From: Luteimicrobium album
Lineage (GTDB): Bacteria; Actinomycetota; Actinomycetes; Actinomycetales; Cellulomonadaceae
Direction of reading: 5' to 3'
Assembly (NCBI RefSeq): GCF_030161555.1
Contig: NZ_BSUK01000001.1
Span: 3,844,001-3,908,000, forward strand
Length of the DNA: 64,000 nt
Shown: positions 19,957-30,589 of the stretch, in pieces
Layout: every line of letters begins with the position of its first letter
Position numbering within the stretch: position 1 is the first letter of the stretch
Position numbers and translations under genes: made by a program
The notes under the pieces: generated by a model
Databases searched by the model: none
The model's input: only the letters and a program-made list of their open reading frames with translations
What the model was told of the DNA's origin: nothing

Positions 19957-20457
19957 TCAGCTCTGGTTGTAGATGCCGGCGCCGCGAGGCTGGCCCGCGG
20001 CGGCGCGCTCCTCGCCGGTGACCTCGACGTGCTCGGGCGACAGCAGGAACACCTTGTTGGTGACCCGCTCGATCGCGCCGTGCAGACCGAACGTCAGACC
20101 GGCGGAGAAGTCGACGAGCCGCTTGGCGTCCGCGTCGTCCATGTCCGACAGGTTGATGATCACGGGGGTGCCCGCACGGAACGCGTCGCCGATGACGAGC
20201 GCGTCGTTGTACGAGCGAGGGTGCACCGTGACGATCCGTCGCAGGTCGACGCCCTGCGACGGTGCGGGGCGGGTCTCGCGGACCTCGCGCACCGGCGAGT
20301 ACGCGGGCGCCCGTCCGATCGGGGTCACGGGTGCGAAGTCCTCCCCCACGCCACCGTCGGCGTCGTCGTAGTCGTCCATGTACTCCTGCTCCTCGGCCTC
20401 GCCGCGGTCGTCGGCGAGCCCCAGGTACAGCATGGTCTTGCGCAGCGTTCCAGCCAT
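19957..20457 (-). CDS. sepF: cell division protein SepF
   Basis: A 166-residue FtsZ-membrane tether. The N-terminal amphipathic segment (MAGTLRKTMLYLGL) is the membrane anchor. An acidic linker follows, then the SepF core: IVTVHPRSYNDALVIGDAFR, TPVIINLSDMDDADAKRLVD and FSAGLTFGLHGAIERVTNKV. As this window has no ftsA, SepF is probably the main FtsZ anchor, as known for other actinobacteria. Confidence 0.96.
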   Translation of the reverse strand: MAGTLRKTMLYLGLADDRGEAEEQEYMDDYDDADGGVGEDFAPVTPIGRAPAYSPVREVRETRPAPSQGVDLRRIVTVHPRSYNDALVIGDAFRAGTPVIINLSDMDDADAKRLVDFSAGLTFGLHGAIERVTNKVFLLSPEHVEVTGEERAAAGQPRGAGIYNQS

Positions 20458-20555
20458 GGCCTGAGCTCCTCCCCGGTCGAACGACCGTCGTGTGATTCAC
20501 GCTAGCCCAGCCCGCGCGACAGCCCGGCACCGACACGCCCGGCGTGTCGCCGGCC

Positions 20556-21353
20556 TCATCCGGCCTCAGACGGCGCTGTCGGCCCACCGGTCTCGGCCTC
20601 GCGCCGGTGCACGACGACGCCCGCGAACCGGCCCGTGGGCGTCCGCTGCCCGTCGCGCCGGTGGGAGAAGAACCGCTCGTCCTCGAGCGTGCAGAGCCCG
20701 AGGACCTCGACGCCGCCCACCCCGGCGGCGGCGAGCTGGGCGGTCACACCCGCGGGCAGGTCGAGCGCGGGCGTGCCGGCGCGGGTCCGCGCCCACGTGG
20801 CCGGGACGCGCGCCGCGACGTCGGCGCGCATCTGCTCCGGGACCTCGTAGCACGCGCCGCACACGCTCGGCCCGACGACGGCGCGCAGCGCCTCGCGTCG
20901 CCCGCCGAGGCCGACGAGCGCGTCGACGGTGGCCCCGACGACGTCCAGCTCGACGCCGTGCCGGCCCGCGTGCACGCAGCCGACGACGCCGCGCTCGGGG
21001 TCGGCGAGGAGCACCGGCACGCAGTCGGCGACGAGCACCGCGAGCGCGTGTCCGTCTGCGGTCACGAGCGCGTCGGCCTCGCCGACCGAGTCGTGCGGGG
21101 GCGTCGCAGCGTCGGGAGCGCCCTCGACGACGATCACCTCGCGGCCGTGGACCTGCGTCATGAAGCTCACGGGTGCCCCGAGGATCGCGGACACGGCCGC
21201 ACGGTTGGCACGGACGCGGGCCGGGTCGTCACCGACCCCCAGGCCGAGGTCGAGGCTCGCCCAGGGCGCCGGGGACACCCCGCCGGCACGTGTGGTGAAC
21301 CCGGCCCGGACGCCCGGCCCGAGGTCCACCTCGAGCAGCGGTACGTCCCCCAC
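20556..21353 (-). CDS. pgeF: PgeF/YfiH-family purine nucleoside phosphorylase (polyphenol oxidase fold)
   Basis: A 265-residue protein with the zinc-binding residues of the family: MTQVHGREV, LVADCVPVLLADP and CVHAGRHGVELDVVGATVDAL. Members phosphorolyse purine nucleosides and have been proposed to edit peptidoglycan precursors. GTG 21351-21353 shares one base with the ftsZ stop (TAGTG), so it is coupled to ftsZ, the usual actinobacterial order. The canonical motif is HAGWRG; here it is HAGRHG, a small deviation. Confidence 0.92.
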   Translation of the reverse strand: MGDVPLLEVDLGPGVRAGFTTRAGGVSPAPWASLDLGLGVGDDPARVRANRAAVSAILGAPVSFMTQVHGREVIVVEGAPDAATPPHDSVGEADALVTADGHALAVLVADCVPVLLADPERGVVGCVHAGRHGVELDVVGATVDALVGLGGRREALRAVVGPSVCGACYEVPEQMRADVAARVPATWARTRAGTPALDLPAGVTAQLAAAGVGGVEVLGLCTLEDERFFSHRRDGQRTPTGRFAGVVVHRREAETGGPTAPSEAG

Positions 21354-22642
21354 TACTTGAGGAAGTCCGGCACGTCGAGCTCGTCGACGGCGCGGCGCAG
21401 CGGCTCCTCCTCGACCAGGCGCGGCACGGAGACCGGCGAGCTCGACGCCGTGGTCTCGGTCTCGACGATCACCGCGGAGTCGTCGTCGGCGTCGTCCGCG
21501 TCGAGCGGGACGAGCGGACGGACGCCGCCCGCCGGTGCGGGCTGCGGGGCGAACGGGCGCGGCGTGGCCGCGGGCGACGCCGGTGCCGCAGGGGCGACCG
21601 CGGCAGACGAGCCGAGCACCGGGACCTGGGGCACCGTGCCGGACACCGCGCCCTGGACCTGGCCGAGCGCCTGGCCCTCCTTGCGCGTCTGCGGGCCGCC
21701 GCCGTCGAAGCCGGCCGCGATCACGGTCACGCGCACCTCGTCGCCGAGGGCGTCGTCGATCACCGCACCGAAGATGATGTTCGCCTCCGGGTGCGCCGCC
21801 TCGTGCACGAGGCGGGCGGCCTCGTTGATCTCGAACAGCCCGAGGTCGGAGCCGCCCTGGATGGACAGCAGGACGCCGTGGGCGCCGTCGATGCTGGCCT
21901 CGAGCAGCGGCGACGAGATCGCGAACTCGGCCGCCTGGACGGCACGGTCCTCGCCGCGGGCCGAGCCGATCCCCATGAGCGCGCTGCCCGCGCCCTGCAT
22001 GACGGACTTCACGTCGGCGAAGTCGAGGTTGATGAGACCCGGCGTCGTGATGAGGTCGGTGATGCCCTGCACACCGGAGAGCAGCACCTGGTCGGCCGAG
22101 TGGAACGCCTGCAGCGCGGTCACCGCGCGGTCCGACATCGACAGCAGTCGGTCGTTCGGGATGACGATGAGCGTGTCGACCTCGCTGCGCAGCGTGTCGA
22201 TGCCCTGGTCGGCCTGGACCGAGCGACGGCGCCCCTCGAACGTGAAGGGTCGCGTCACGACGCCCACGGTGAGCGCGCCGAGCGACCGCGCGATGCGGGC
22301 CACCACGGGCGCGCCGCCCGTCCCGGTCCCGCCGCCCTCGCCCGCGGTGACGAAGACCATGTCGGCGCCCCGCAGGACGTCCTCGATCTCGTCCTGGTGG
22401 TCCTCGGCGGCCTTGCGTCCGACCTCGGGGTCGGCGCCGGCGCCCAGGCCGCGCGTGAGCTCGCGGCCGACGTCGAGCTTGACGTCGGCGTCGGACATGA
22501 GCAGGGCCTGCGCGTCGGTGTTGATCGCGATGAACTCGACACCCTTGAGACCGACCTCGATCATCCGGTTCACGGCGTTGACGCCGCCACCGCCGATGCC
22601 GACCACCTTGATGACTGCCAGGTAGTTCTGCGGAGTTGCCAC
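21353..22642 (-). CDS. ftsZ: cell division GTPase FtsZ
   Basis: Tubulin-like GTPase that forms the Z ring (429 residues). It shows [16 protein letters not shown], the signature [13 protein letters not shown] and [16 protein letters not shown] with the catalytic T7-loop Asp. A 100-residue Pro/Ala linker follows, and the C-terminal peptide is [11 protein letters not shown], the SepF/SepF-like docking tail. GTG 22640-22642 has GAGAGG upstream. The upstream region holds the palindrome at 22718-22732, probably part of an own promoter in addition to read-through from murC-ftsQ. Confidence 0.97.
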   Translation of the reverse strand: MATPQNYLAVIKVVGIGGGGVNAVNRMIEVGLKGVEFIAINTDAQALLMSDADVKLDVGRELTRGLGAGADPEVGRKAAEDHQDEIEDVLRGADMVFVTAGEGGGTGTGGAPVVARIARSLGALTVGVVTRPFTFEGRRRSVQADQGIDTLRSEVDTLIVIPNDRLLSMSDRAVTALQAFHSADQVLLSGVQGITDLITTPGLINLDFADVKSVMQGAGSALMGIGSARGEDRAVQAAEFAISSPLLEASIDGAHGVLLSIQGGSDLGLFEINEAARLVHEAAHPEANIIFGAVIDDALGDEVRVTVIAAGFDGGGPQTRKEGQALGQVQGAVSGTVPQVPVLGSSAAVAPAAPASPAATPRPFAPQPAPAGGVRPLVPLDADDADDDSAVIVETETTASSSPVSVPRLVEEEPLRRAVDELDVPDFLK

Positions 22643-22717
22643 GGTGTGCCTCTCGATCCTTGCGTGTGGTGTCGTGCGGTCGCTGCCCCCGCGCCGTGGC
22701 CCGGGTCTCAACCTTCA

Positions 22718-22732
22718 CCCTCAAGTTGAGGG
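22718..22732. promoter_or_regulatory. palindrome CCCTCAA-G-TTGAGGG upstream of ftsZ
   Basis: 7-bp arms around a central G, 76 nt before the ftsZ GTG. Read on the minus strand it is part of CTCTAACCCTCAACTTGAGG. I recall a similar element upstream of ftsZ in other actinobacteria; the binding protein is unknown to me. Confidence 0.5.
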
Positions 22733-22854
22733 TTAGAGTTATGTCATCCTCGTCTTGCTGCGAACGTAGGGGGCGCGGACGGCCTCGGCAACGACCCGCC
22801 CGCGCGTGTCGCGAGATCCGTGCCGAACCACCCGTCCGGCCGGCCGCGCTACGG

Positions 22855-23862
22855 TCACCGCGTCACCGGCAACGCGGGCGCCGAGACGTCGAACACGTGC
22901 GCGCTCCGCGTCTGCTTCGCGGCCCTCAGCGCCTCGAGCACCCGGACCTTGAGGGGCGAGTCCTGAGCGCTCCCCCAGACCACCTGCGCCCCACCCTCGA
23001 GGGTCAGCTCGACGGTGTCCTGCGTCGCGGCCTCGGCGGCCGTGACCTGCGTCGACAGCTTCTCGGGCAGCGCGCCCAGCACGGCCAGCACCGCGTCGAG
23101 CGCACGGTGGTCGGCGGCGGCGAGCGGCACGGTCACGACCGGGACGCCCTTCGGGGCCTTCGAGACCGTCGCGACCCGCACGCCGTCGGTGTCGAGCAGC
23201 GCGTACCGGCCCTGGTCCGGCACGGCCGCGACGGGCTCGCGCGGCGTCACCCGCACCGTGAGACCGTGCGGCCACTCGCGCACGATCGCCACGTCTTTGA
23301 CGCCGCGCACGTCGAGCATCCGCGTGCGGAGCGAGACCGTGTCGAGGCGCGGCAGCGGCACGCCGTCGGCCTGCGCCGCGATCCGCTCGACCTCGGACGT
23401 GTCCACGAGGCTGCCCGCCCCGACGACGCGGACGTCGTCCGCACGCGTCGCCAGCACCGGCGAGAAGAACACGAGCCAGACGAGTGCTCCCGCGAGCAGG
23501 ACGACGAGCAGCGTCCACCCGAGCCGACGCCACCGCCGGTGCCGTCGCATCGCCGCACGCTCGGCCAGCCGGTCGACCATGCCCGTCGAGACGACCGACC
23601 CGCGCGCACCGACGGCGGGGACGGGCGCGCTCGGCGGGTCGCGCCGCGCCGGCACCGGGCCGGTCCGCGGCTCGACCCGCGGCACCGACGACGTCGCCGG
23701 CGGCCGCCGGCCCGGGGAGGGCTTCGGGGCGGTCGGCGGCGCGCTCCGCGGCCCCTCCTCGCGCGTCCTCGGCTCGACCGGCTCCGGGCCGCCAGGACGG
23801 TCGCGGTCCCGCAGCGGCGCGGGCCGCGGGCGGGACGGTCGGGACGGCGGACGCGACGGCAC
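22855..23862 (-). CDS. ftsQ: divisome protein FtsQ
   Basis: Bitopic membrane protein (335 residues) that connects early and late division proteins. Residues 1-110 are a Pro/Arg-rich cytoplasmic tail. One membrane span follows (LGWTLLVVLLAGALVWLVFF). Then come the POTRA domain (VRVVGAGSLVDTSEVERIA, VAIVREWPHGLTVRVTPREP) and the beta domain with ALLDTDGVRVATV. GTG 23860-23862 is 3 nt after the restored murC stop. The long basic tail is common in actinobacteria. Confidence 0.93.
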   Translation of the reverse strand: MPSRPPSRPSRPRPAPLRDRDRPGGPEPVEPRTREEGPRSAPPTAPKPSPGRRPPATSSVPRVEPRTGPVPARRDPPSAPVPAVGARGSVVSTGMVDRLAERAAMRRHRRWRRLGWTLLVVLLAGALVWLVFFSPVLATRADDVRVVGAGSLVDTSEVERIAAQADGVPLPRLDTVSLRTRMLDVRGVKDVAIVREWPHGLTVRVTPREPVAAVPDQGRYALLDTDGVRVATVSKAPKGVPVVTVPLAAADHRALDAVLAVLGALPEKLSTQVTAAEAATQDTVELTLEGGAQVVWGSAQDSPLKVRVLEALRAAKQTRSAHVFDVSAPALPVTR

Positions 23863-23865
23863 GGG

Positions 23866-25333
23866 CTACTCCCCGCCCGGACGCGCAGCGCGTCGAGGAC
23901 CACCGGGCCGAGCTCGGTGACGTCGCCCGCGCCGACGGTGAGCACGAGGTCCCCGGGGCGGGCGAGGCGTGCCGCGACGTGCGCCGCCTCGAGCCGGTCC
24001 TCCACCGCGTGCGGCGCGGCGCCCGACCGGGTCGCCGGGAGGAGGTCGGTGATGGTGCGGGCCGTCGTCGTGGGGTCGAGGTCCTCGCGGGCCGCGTACA
24101 CACCCGTCACGACGACCTCGTCCGCGAGCGCGAGCGCGTCCGCGAAGGCCTGGGCGAACGTGCGGGTCCGCGAGTACAGGTGGGGCTGGAACAGCGCGAC
24201 GATCCGGCCGTCGCCCGCCACGTCGCGCGCAGCCGCCAGCAGGGCGGTGATCTCGGTCGGGTGGTGGGCGTAGTCGTCGACGACGCGCACGCCGTCCGCC
24301 TCTCCGCGTGCCTCGAACCGTCGCCCGGTCCCCCGGAACGCCTCGGCGGCAGCGGCTGCCCCTCGAGCGGGGCGCCGAGCGCGACGGTCGCGAGCACGGC
24401 GCCGGCAGCGTTCAGCACGTTGTGGGCGCCGGGCACGCGCAGCACGAGCCGGGAGGCCGTCCCGGCTCCGAGGTCCGCCCGGCCGCCCAGGCCCGGGGTG
24501 TGCACGCGGAGCGTCGCGGTCGCCTCGGTACCCGTGCGCACGTCCTCGACGACGAGGTCGCTCGCCGGGTCGGTCCCGTAGGTCCAGGCCGTCCCGCCGC
24601 CCTCCCGGTGGCGCGCCGCGAGCGACGCCGAGCCCGGGTCGTCCGCGCACGCCACGAGCGCGCCGCCCGGGACCACGCGGGCCGCGAACGCCACGAACGC
24701 GTCGTCGAAGGCCTCGCGCGTGCCGTAGTGGTCGAGGTGGTCGGGCTCGACGTTCGTCACGAGCGCCACCGTCGGGGCGTACGCGAGGAACGAGCCGTCC
24801 GACTCGTCCGCCTCGGCGACCAGGACGTCGCCGCGGCCGAGATGCCCTCCGGGCAGCGCGCCGTCGTCGGTCAGGACGCTGCCGCCGACGGCGAACGACG
24901 GGTCCTCGCCGAGACCGCGCAGGATCGTGGCGACCATGGCGGACGTGGTCGTCTTGCCGTGCGCACCCGCGACCGCGACGCCCCGGCGTCCCACCATGAG
25001 CGCGGCGAGCGCCTGGGAGCGGTGCAGCACGCGCAGCCCCTGCGCGCGGGCCGCGACGAGCTCCGGGTTGTCGTCCCGGACCGCGCTCGAGAGCACGACG
25101 GTCCGGGCGCCGTCGACCGCCCCGGCGTCGTGCCCGACCGTCACCGGGATCCCGGCCTCGCGCAGCTGCACCACGACCGCGCTGTCCCGCGCGTCCGAGC
25201 CCTGGACCGGCACGCCGCGCGCCGCGAGCAGCTCGGCCACCACGGACATGCCCGCGCCGCCGATGCCGACCAGGTGGGTCGGGCCCAGCTCCTCGAGGTC
25301 CGGCGTGGCGTCGTACCGGTCGACTGCGCTCAC
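23866..25333 (-). CDS. murC: UDP-N-acetylmuramate--L-alanine ligase (two frame breaks)
   Basis: Adds L-Ala to UDP-MurNAc; 489 residues after repair. N-terminal LVGIGGAGMSVVAELL and GSDARDS, ATP loop VAGAHGKTTTSAMVA, EADESDGSFL, VTNVEPDHLDHYGT, and in the C-terminal domain VVDDYAHHPTEI and LFQPHLYSRTRTF. The frame shifts at CCCC 24359-24362, between APLEG and AAAAEAFRGTGRRFEARG, and again at CCCC 23871-23874, where one added base gives the ending RVRAGE and a TAG at 23866-23868. GTG 25331-25333 overlaps the murG stop. Essential, so read as sequence errors. Confidence 0.9.
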
Positions 25334-26487
25334 GCCGTCGCCCCGTTCGGCGCCGCACGGCGGGCCGCGCGCTCGACGAGGTCCGCGACCCGCGCCGCGC
25401 CGTCGCGCACGCCCGCCGTCGCGGCCGCCTGCGCCATGCCGCCGAGGCGCGCGCCGTCGGACAGCAAGCCCGGGACCTCGCGTGCGACCCAGGCCGGAGT
25501 CAGCTCGGCGTCGGGGACCAGCAGGCCGCCGCCTGCGTCGACCACAGGCGCCGCGTTGAGCCGCTGCTCGCCGTTGCCGATGGGCAGCGGGACGTAGACC
25601 GCGGGGATCCCGAGCGCCGCGAGCTCGCTCACGGTGCCTGCCCCCGACCGGCACAGCACGAGGTCCGCGACCGCGTAGGCCAGGTGCATCTCGCCGAGGT
25701 ACTCGAGCGCGTGGTACCGCTCGGTGCCCGCGAGACCCGCGAGCGCCCCGAGCACGGGCTCCGCCTTGCCCGTGCCGGTCAGGTGCAGCACCTGCACGCC
25801 CCCGCCGAGCAGCTCGCGCGCCGCCCCGGACACGGCCATGTTGAGGCTCTGCGCGCCCAGCGAGCCGCCGGTCACGAGGAGCGTGGGCAGCGCCGGGTCG
25901 AGGCCGAGCACCTCCGCGGCGGCCGCACGCGTGCCCGCGCGGTCGTGGCCCAGCCGCTCGACGAGCTCCGCGACCTCGCGACGCAGCGGCAGGCCCGTCA
26001 CGACGGCGCCCGCGAGCGGCGTCCCCGGGAACGTCACACCGACCTGGGCGGCCCACCGCGCCCCGAGCTTGTTCGCGAGCCCCGGGCGGGCGTTCTGCTC
26101 GTGCACGACGACCGGCACGCCGCGCCGCCGGGCCGCGAGGTACGCGGGCGTCGAGACGTACCCGCCGAACCCGACGACCGCCTGGGCGCCGATCCGGTCG
26201 ATCGCCTCGCCCGCGGCGTCGACGGCCGCCTTGAGCCGGCCGGGCAGCCGGGCCCACTCGCCGGACGGCCGCCGCGGGAGCGGGACGCGCGGGAGGAACT
26301 CGAGCGGGTAGCCGCGCTCCGGGACGAGCCGCGACTCGAGCCCCTCGCGGGTGCCGAGCGCGACGATGCTCGCGTCGGGTCGACGACGGCGCAGCTCGTC
26401 CGCGACGGAGAGCAACGGGTTGACGTGCCCGGCCGTCCCGCCGCCCGCGAGGACGACGGCCTGGACCGGTGAGGAGGTGATGACCAC
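25330..26487 (-). CDS. murG: lipid II-forming N-acetylglucosaminyltransferase MurG
   Basis: Peripheral membrane GT28 enzyme adding GlcNAc to lipid I on the inner leaflet (385 residues). Motifs: VVLAGGGTAGHVNPLLSVA, VGFGGYVSTPAYLAA, VVHEQNARPGLANK, TGGSLGAQSLN and LCRSGAGTVSELAALGIPAV followed by YVPLP. GTG start at 26485-26487. It is complete and in frame, unlike both neighbours. Confidence 0.95.
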   Translation of the reverse strand: MVITSSPVQAVVLAGGGTAGHVNPLLSVADELRRRRPDASIVALGTREGLESRLVPERGYPLEFLPRVPLPRRPSGEWARLPGRLKAAVDAAGEAIDRIGAQAVVGFGGYVSTPAYLAARRRGVPVVVHEQNARPGLANKLGARWAAQVGVTFPGTPLAGAVVTGLPLRREVAELVERLGHDRAGTRAAAAEVLGLDPALPTLLVTGGSLGAQSLNMAVSGAARELLGGGVQVLHLTGTGKAEPVLGALAGLAGTERYHALEYLGEMHLAYAVADLVLCRSGAGTVSELAALGIPAVYVPLPIGNGEQRLNAAPVVDAGGGLLVPDAELTPAWVAREVPGLLSDGARLGGMAQAAATAGVRDGAARVADLVERAARRAAPNGATA

Positions 26488-26558
26488 GAGGACCTTGGTG
26501 CTTCCTGGTTCGGGCCCGGCGGGCCGGTGTCGTGCGGGCGGGAGCGACGATGGCGCGG

Positions 26559-28008
26559 CTAGCGCGCCGCCCGCTCACGCCCACGGGGGTCGTGCGTCCT
26601 GACGGGGGCTTGCGCGGGGACTTCCGCCCTGATGGTACGGCGCCGCCGCGGCTCCGCCGGCTGCCGCCCGCGACGACGCCGAGGGTGCGGCGCGCGACCG
26701 AGGGCCGGGCCGCCAGGGCCTCCGCCGTGCCCGGCTCCGTCCGCGCGAGCGACAGCAGGATGCCCATCGCGACGAGCGTCGTGACGAGCGCGCTGCCTCC
26801 CGCCGAGATGAGCGGGAGCGGGACGCCGATGACGGGGATGACCCCGATCACGACGCCAACGTTCACCAGGGCCTGCCCGACGATCCAGCAGCCGATCGCC
26901 GCGGCGGCGACCTTCGCGAACGGGTCCTCGTGACGGCGCACGACCCGGAAGCAGGCATAGCCGAGCAGGCCGATGAGCACCAGGACGAGACCGGCACCGA
27001 GGAGCCCGAGCTCCTCGCCGATGATCGCGAAGATGAAGTCGTTCGACGCCGCCGGGAGGTAACCCCACGCCTGGCGGCTCGCCCCGAGTCCGACGCCCGT
27101 GAGACCGCCGGATCCCAGCGCCTGCAGACCGTGGATCGTCTGGTAGCAGAGGTCCTGCGCGTTCGCCGCGTTCGGGTCGCAGCCCTTCAGCAGGACGGAG
27201 ATCCGCCCGCCGCGGTTGGAGTTGCCGTGCAGGAACAGCTGCCACACGAAGATGCCACCGATCCCGATCCCCGCCATCAGCACCCGCATCGAGACCCCGG
27301 CGACGAAGAAGGCGCCGACGACGAGCATCATCACGACGAGCGCGGTGCCGAGGTCCTTGCCGGCGAGCACGAGGGCGACGACGAGCAGCGCCCCGGGCAC
27401 GGCAGGGATGATCGCGTGCCGTGCCTGGCCGAGGAGCCGTTGCTTGCGTCCGAGGACCGTCGCGAGCCACACCACCAGCGCGAGCTTCGCGATCTCGGCC
27501 GGCTGGAAGCGCAGCGGGCCCAGGTACACCCAGGAGTTGTTGCCGCCGACCTCGTGCGCCAGACCTGGCACGAACACGAGGCACTGGAGCGCGAGCGCGC
27601 CGAGCAGACCGACCCACGCGAACCGCTTGTAGATCCGCACGGGCACGCGCGCCGCGACCAGCAGGAGCGGGATACCGATGAGCGCGTACTGCGCCTGCTG
27701 GAGGAAGACCCCGAACGGTGAGCTGCCCTTCGCGATCTCGGTGACGGCGGAGCTCGACAGCACCGTGACCAGCCCGATGCCCAGGAGCGTCGCCGTCACC
27801 CCGGCGACGAGGTAGTACGTCGCGAGGGGCTGTCCCAGACCGTGGCGAGCGTCGACCGTCCCGGCTTCGCCGCCTTGCTCGCGGCCTTCGCGGGCCGGGT
27901 CGCGGCCCGCGACCCGGGTGCCGCGGCGCGAGGCTTCGCGGCGGGGACCGCCTGCGCGCGGGCGCCGGAGGCACGCGGCGCCCGCGTGACGCCCGGCGCT
28001 CCCGTCAT
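26559..28008 (-). CDS. ftsW: lipid II polymerase/flippase-family division protein FtsW (two frame breaks, 3' end uncertain)
   Basis: SEDS-family peptidoglycan glycosyltransferase of the septum, about 483 residues if two bases are restored. Residues 1-58 are a basic Ala/Pro tail; then ten hydrophobic spans with GRKQRLLGQARH, GKDLGTALVVM, ASNDFIFAIIGEELGLLGA and GVPLPLISAGGSALVTTL, the SEDS signature. The first break is at GGGG 27826-27829 (ATVWDS to PLATYYLVAG). The frame then has no stop until inside murC, so a second base is probably missing in the C-terminal tail; the TAG at 26559-26561 is the nearest stop in the expected frame. ATG 28006-28008 overlaps the murD stop. Confidence 0.85.
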
Positions 28009-29510
28009 GCCACCGTCCCCTCGCCCGCGGCCTCGCCGGGGGCGGGCGCGAGCGCGCGGGCGGCGTCCGCGAACAGCTCTCCGCGCTCGGCGTAGGACCG
28101 GAACTGGTCCATCGACGCCGAGGCGGGCGCGAGCAGCACCGTGTCGCCCGGGTGGGCGAGGGTGCGCGCGGCGGCGACGGCTCGGGTCATCACGTCCTCA
28201 GTCTCGCCGGGGTCGACTCGTACCACGGGGATCTCGGGCGCGTGTCGTGCGAGCGCGTCGGCCAGCGCTCCCGCGTCGACACCGATCAGCACGACGCCGC
28301 GCAGGCGGTCGGCGCGCCGCTCGACGAGCTCGTCGAAGGTCGCACCCTTCGCGAGGCCGCCGGCCACCCACACGACCGTGCCGGGCGCGAACGAGGCGAG
28401 CGAGGCGGCCGCCGCGTGCGCGTTCGTGGCCTTGGAGTCGTCGACGTAGGCGACGCCGTCGACGGCGGCGACCGTCTCGATCCGGTGCCCACCCGGCCGG
28501 AACGCCCGGAGCCCGTCGCGGACGGCGTGCGCGGGGACCCCGCCGGCCCGGGCGAGCGCGGCCGCAGCGAGCGCGTCGGCGACGACGTGGGGCGCGACGG
28601 TCCCGCCCAGCCCCGCGAGGTGCGCAAGGTCGTCGAGCGTGCCGAGCTCCGCCGCCGAGGCGTGCCGCGCCGGGTCGTCGACGGGGAGGTGGAAGGCACG
28701 GTCGACGAGCACGTCCTCGACCAGGCCCACCTGTCCGGGTCCGGGTGCACCGAGCGTGAACCCGACGGCCCGCGCACCCTCGACGACGTCCGCCTCGCGC
28801 ACGAGGCGCTCCGTGCGCGCGTCCGACACGTTGTAGACGCACGCGACCTGAGCGCGCTCGTAGATCTTCCCCTTGGCCGCGGCGTAGGCGTCGAGCGAGC
28901 CGTGCCAGTCAAGGTGGTCGGCGGCGATGTTGAGCACCGCGCCCGCGAGGACCGACAGGGAGTGCGTGAAGTGGAGCTGGAAGCTCGACAGCTCCACGGC
29001 GAGCACGTCGTGGGCCGGGTCCGTGGCCGCCCGGACGACCGGGTCGCCCACGTTGCCGACCGCAGGCGCGTCGAGCCCGGCGGCGGCGAGGATCGACGCG
29101 AGCATCTCGACGGTCGTGGTCTTGCCGTTGGTGCCCGTGACCGCGAGCCAGGGCGCGGGCGTGCCCGCGCCCTCCCCGTGGTCGCGGGGCACGCGCAGCC
29201 GCCACGCCAGCTCGACCTCGCCCCAGACGGGGATCCCCGCCTCCTGAGCCCGCACGAGCAGCGGATGGGCCGGGTGCCAGCCGGGGCTCACGACGACGAG
29301 CTCGACGTCGTCGAGGCGCGCACCCTCCGCGTCCTTGACGTCGGCGTCCTCGGCCCGGGCGTCGACGGTCACGACGTCGGCGCCGCGGGCGGCGAGCACC
29401 TCGGCCGCCGCCCGGCCGCTCACGCCCAGCCCGGCGACGAGCACCCGCAGGCCCGACGGGTCGAACGGCGGCGCCGGCTCGGGTGTCGCGCCCTCCGTAC
29501 CGGACGTCAC
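28005..29510 (-). CDS. murD: UDP-N-acetylmuramoyl-L-alanine--D-glutamate ligase
   Basis: Cytoplasmic Mur ligase adding D-Glu (501 residues). N-terminal [21 protein letters not shown] loop [35 protein letters not shown], and C-terminal [17 protein letters not shown] and [22 protein letters not shown] 29508-29510 overlaps the mraY stop by 3 bases; the longer in-frame ORF up to 29558 would lie inside mraY. Confidence 0.95.
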   Translation of the reverse strand: MTSGTEGATPEPAPPFDPSGLRVLVAGLGVSGRAAAEVLAARGADVVTVDARAEDADVKDAEGARLDDVELVVVSPGWHPAHPLLVRAQEAGIPVWGEVELAWRLRVPRDHGEGAGTPAPWLAVTGTNGKTTTVEMLASILAAAGLDAPAVGNVGDPVVRAATDPAHDVLAVELSSFQLHFTHSLSVLAGAVLNIAADHLDWHGSLDAYAAAKGKIYERAQVACVYNVSDARTERLVREADVVEGARAVGFTLGAPGPGQVGLVEDVLVDRAFHLPVDDPARHASAAELGTLDDLAHLAGLGGTVAPHVVADALAAAALARAGGVPAHAVRDGLRAFRPGGHRIETVAAVDGVAYVDDSKATNAHAAAASLASFAPGTVVWVAGGLAKGATFDELVERRADRLRGVVLIGVDAGALADALARHAPEIPVVRVDPGETEDVMTRAVAAARTLAHPGDTVLLAPASASMDQFRSYAERGELFADAARALAPAPGEAAGEGTVA

Positions 29511-30589
29511 GTGACGACCCACTCGCCGTAGAACAGGCCCATGCCCAGCCCGGCACACAGGGCGGCGATCAGCCAGAACCGGATCACGATGGTGACCTCG
29601 CCCCAGCCCGTGAGCTCGAAGTGGTGGTGCAGCGGCGCCATCTTGAAGACGCGTCTCCCGGTGGCCTTGAAGTACCCGATCTGGATGACGTCCGACATGA
29701 GGATGATGACGAACAGCCCGCCGATGATCGCGGCGAGGATCTCGGTGCGCGACACGATCGAGATGCCGGCGAGGGCGCCGCCGAGCGCGAGCGCACCGGT
29801 GTCACCCATGAAGATCTTCGCCGGGCTCGCGTTCCACCACAGGAACCCGAAGCAGGCGCCCATGAGCGCGGCCGCGATGATCGCGAGGTCGCGCGGGTCC
29901 CGGACCTCGTAGCAGGCCGTCGTCGACTCCACGAAGCGCTGGCAGTTCTGGTTGATCTGCCAGACGGTCACCATGAGGTAGGCGCCGAACACGATCATCG
30001 AGGCGCCCGTCGCCAGGCCGTCGAGACCGTCGGTGAGGTTCACGGCGTTCGACCACGCGGTCACGAGGAAGTTCGCCCAGACCACGAACAGGATCACGCC
30101 GAGAGCAGTGCCCGCGAACGCGAGATCGACGGGGGTGTCCCGGAGGAACGAGATCTTCGTGGAGGCCGGCTTCAGGCCGTTCCCGTTGGGGAACTGGAGC
30201 ACGAGGATCGCGAACACCACGCCGACGACGCCCTGGCCGACCATCTTCGCGAGCGGCGACAGGCCCAGGCTGCGCTGCCGGCGGATCTTCGTGTAGTCGT
30301 CGAGGAACCCGATGAACCCGAGCCCGCACGTGAGGAACATGACGAGCCACGCGCTCGCGCTGGGCGCGCGGCTGGTCGCGAGCGACCCGGCGCCCCAACC
30401 GAGGAGTGCCGCGACCAGGATCACGACGCCGCCCATGGTGGGCGTGCCGCGCTTGGTCAGGTGCGACGTCGGGCCGTCCTGGCGGATGAACTGTCCGTAG
30501 TGGTGCTTGACGAGGAAGCGGATGAAGGACCGCGTCCCGAACAGGGAGACGAGGAGCGCGACGAGCGCGGCGAGGACGATCGCGATCAT
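29507..30589 (-). CDS. mraY: phospho-N-acetylmuramoyl-pentapeptide transferase MraY
   Basis: Polytopic membrane enzyme (360 residues, ten spans) that makes lipid I from UDP-MurNAc-pentapeptide and undecaprenyl phosphate. Visible are [11 protein letters not shown], the Asp-containing [18 protein letters not shown] with the catalytic region, [16 protein letters not shown] and [12 protein letters not shown] overlaps the murF stop (ATGA). Confidence 0.96.
   Translation of the reverse strand: MIAIVLAALVALLVSLFGTRSFIRFLVKHHYGQFIRQDGPTSHLTKRGTPTMGGVVILVAALLGWGAGSLATSRAPSASAWLVMFLTCGLGFIGFLDDYTKIRRQRSLGLSPLAKMVGQGVVGVVFAILVLQFPNGNGLKPASTKISFLRDTPVDLAFAGTALGVILFVVWANFLVTAWSNAVNLTDGLDGLATGASMIVFGAYLMVTVWQINQNCQRFVESTTACYEVRDPRDLAIIAAALMGACFGFLWWNASPAKIFMGDTGALALGGALAGISIVSRTEILAAIIGGLFVIILMSDVIQIGYFKATGRRVFKMAPLHHHFELTGWGEVTIVIRFWLIAALCAGLGMGLFYGEWVVT

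Noticed and set aside
24107..27799. A single 1230-residue FtsW-MurC fusion read through murG in another frame
   Set aside because: The middle third is a shadow of murG, and the FtsW and MurC parts join only because bases are missing. Three separate genes explain the sequence.
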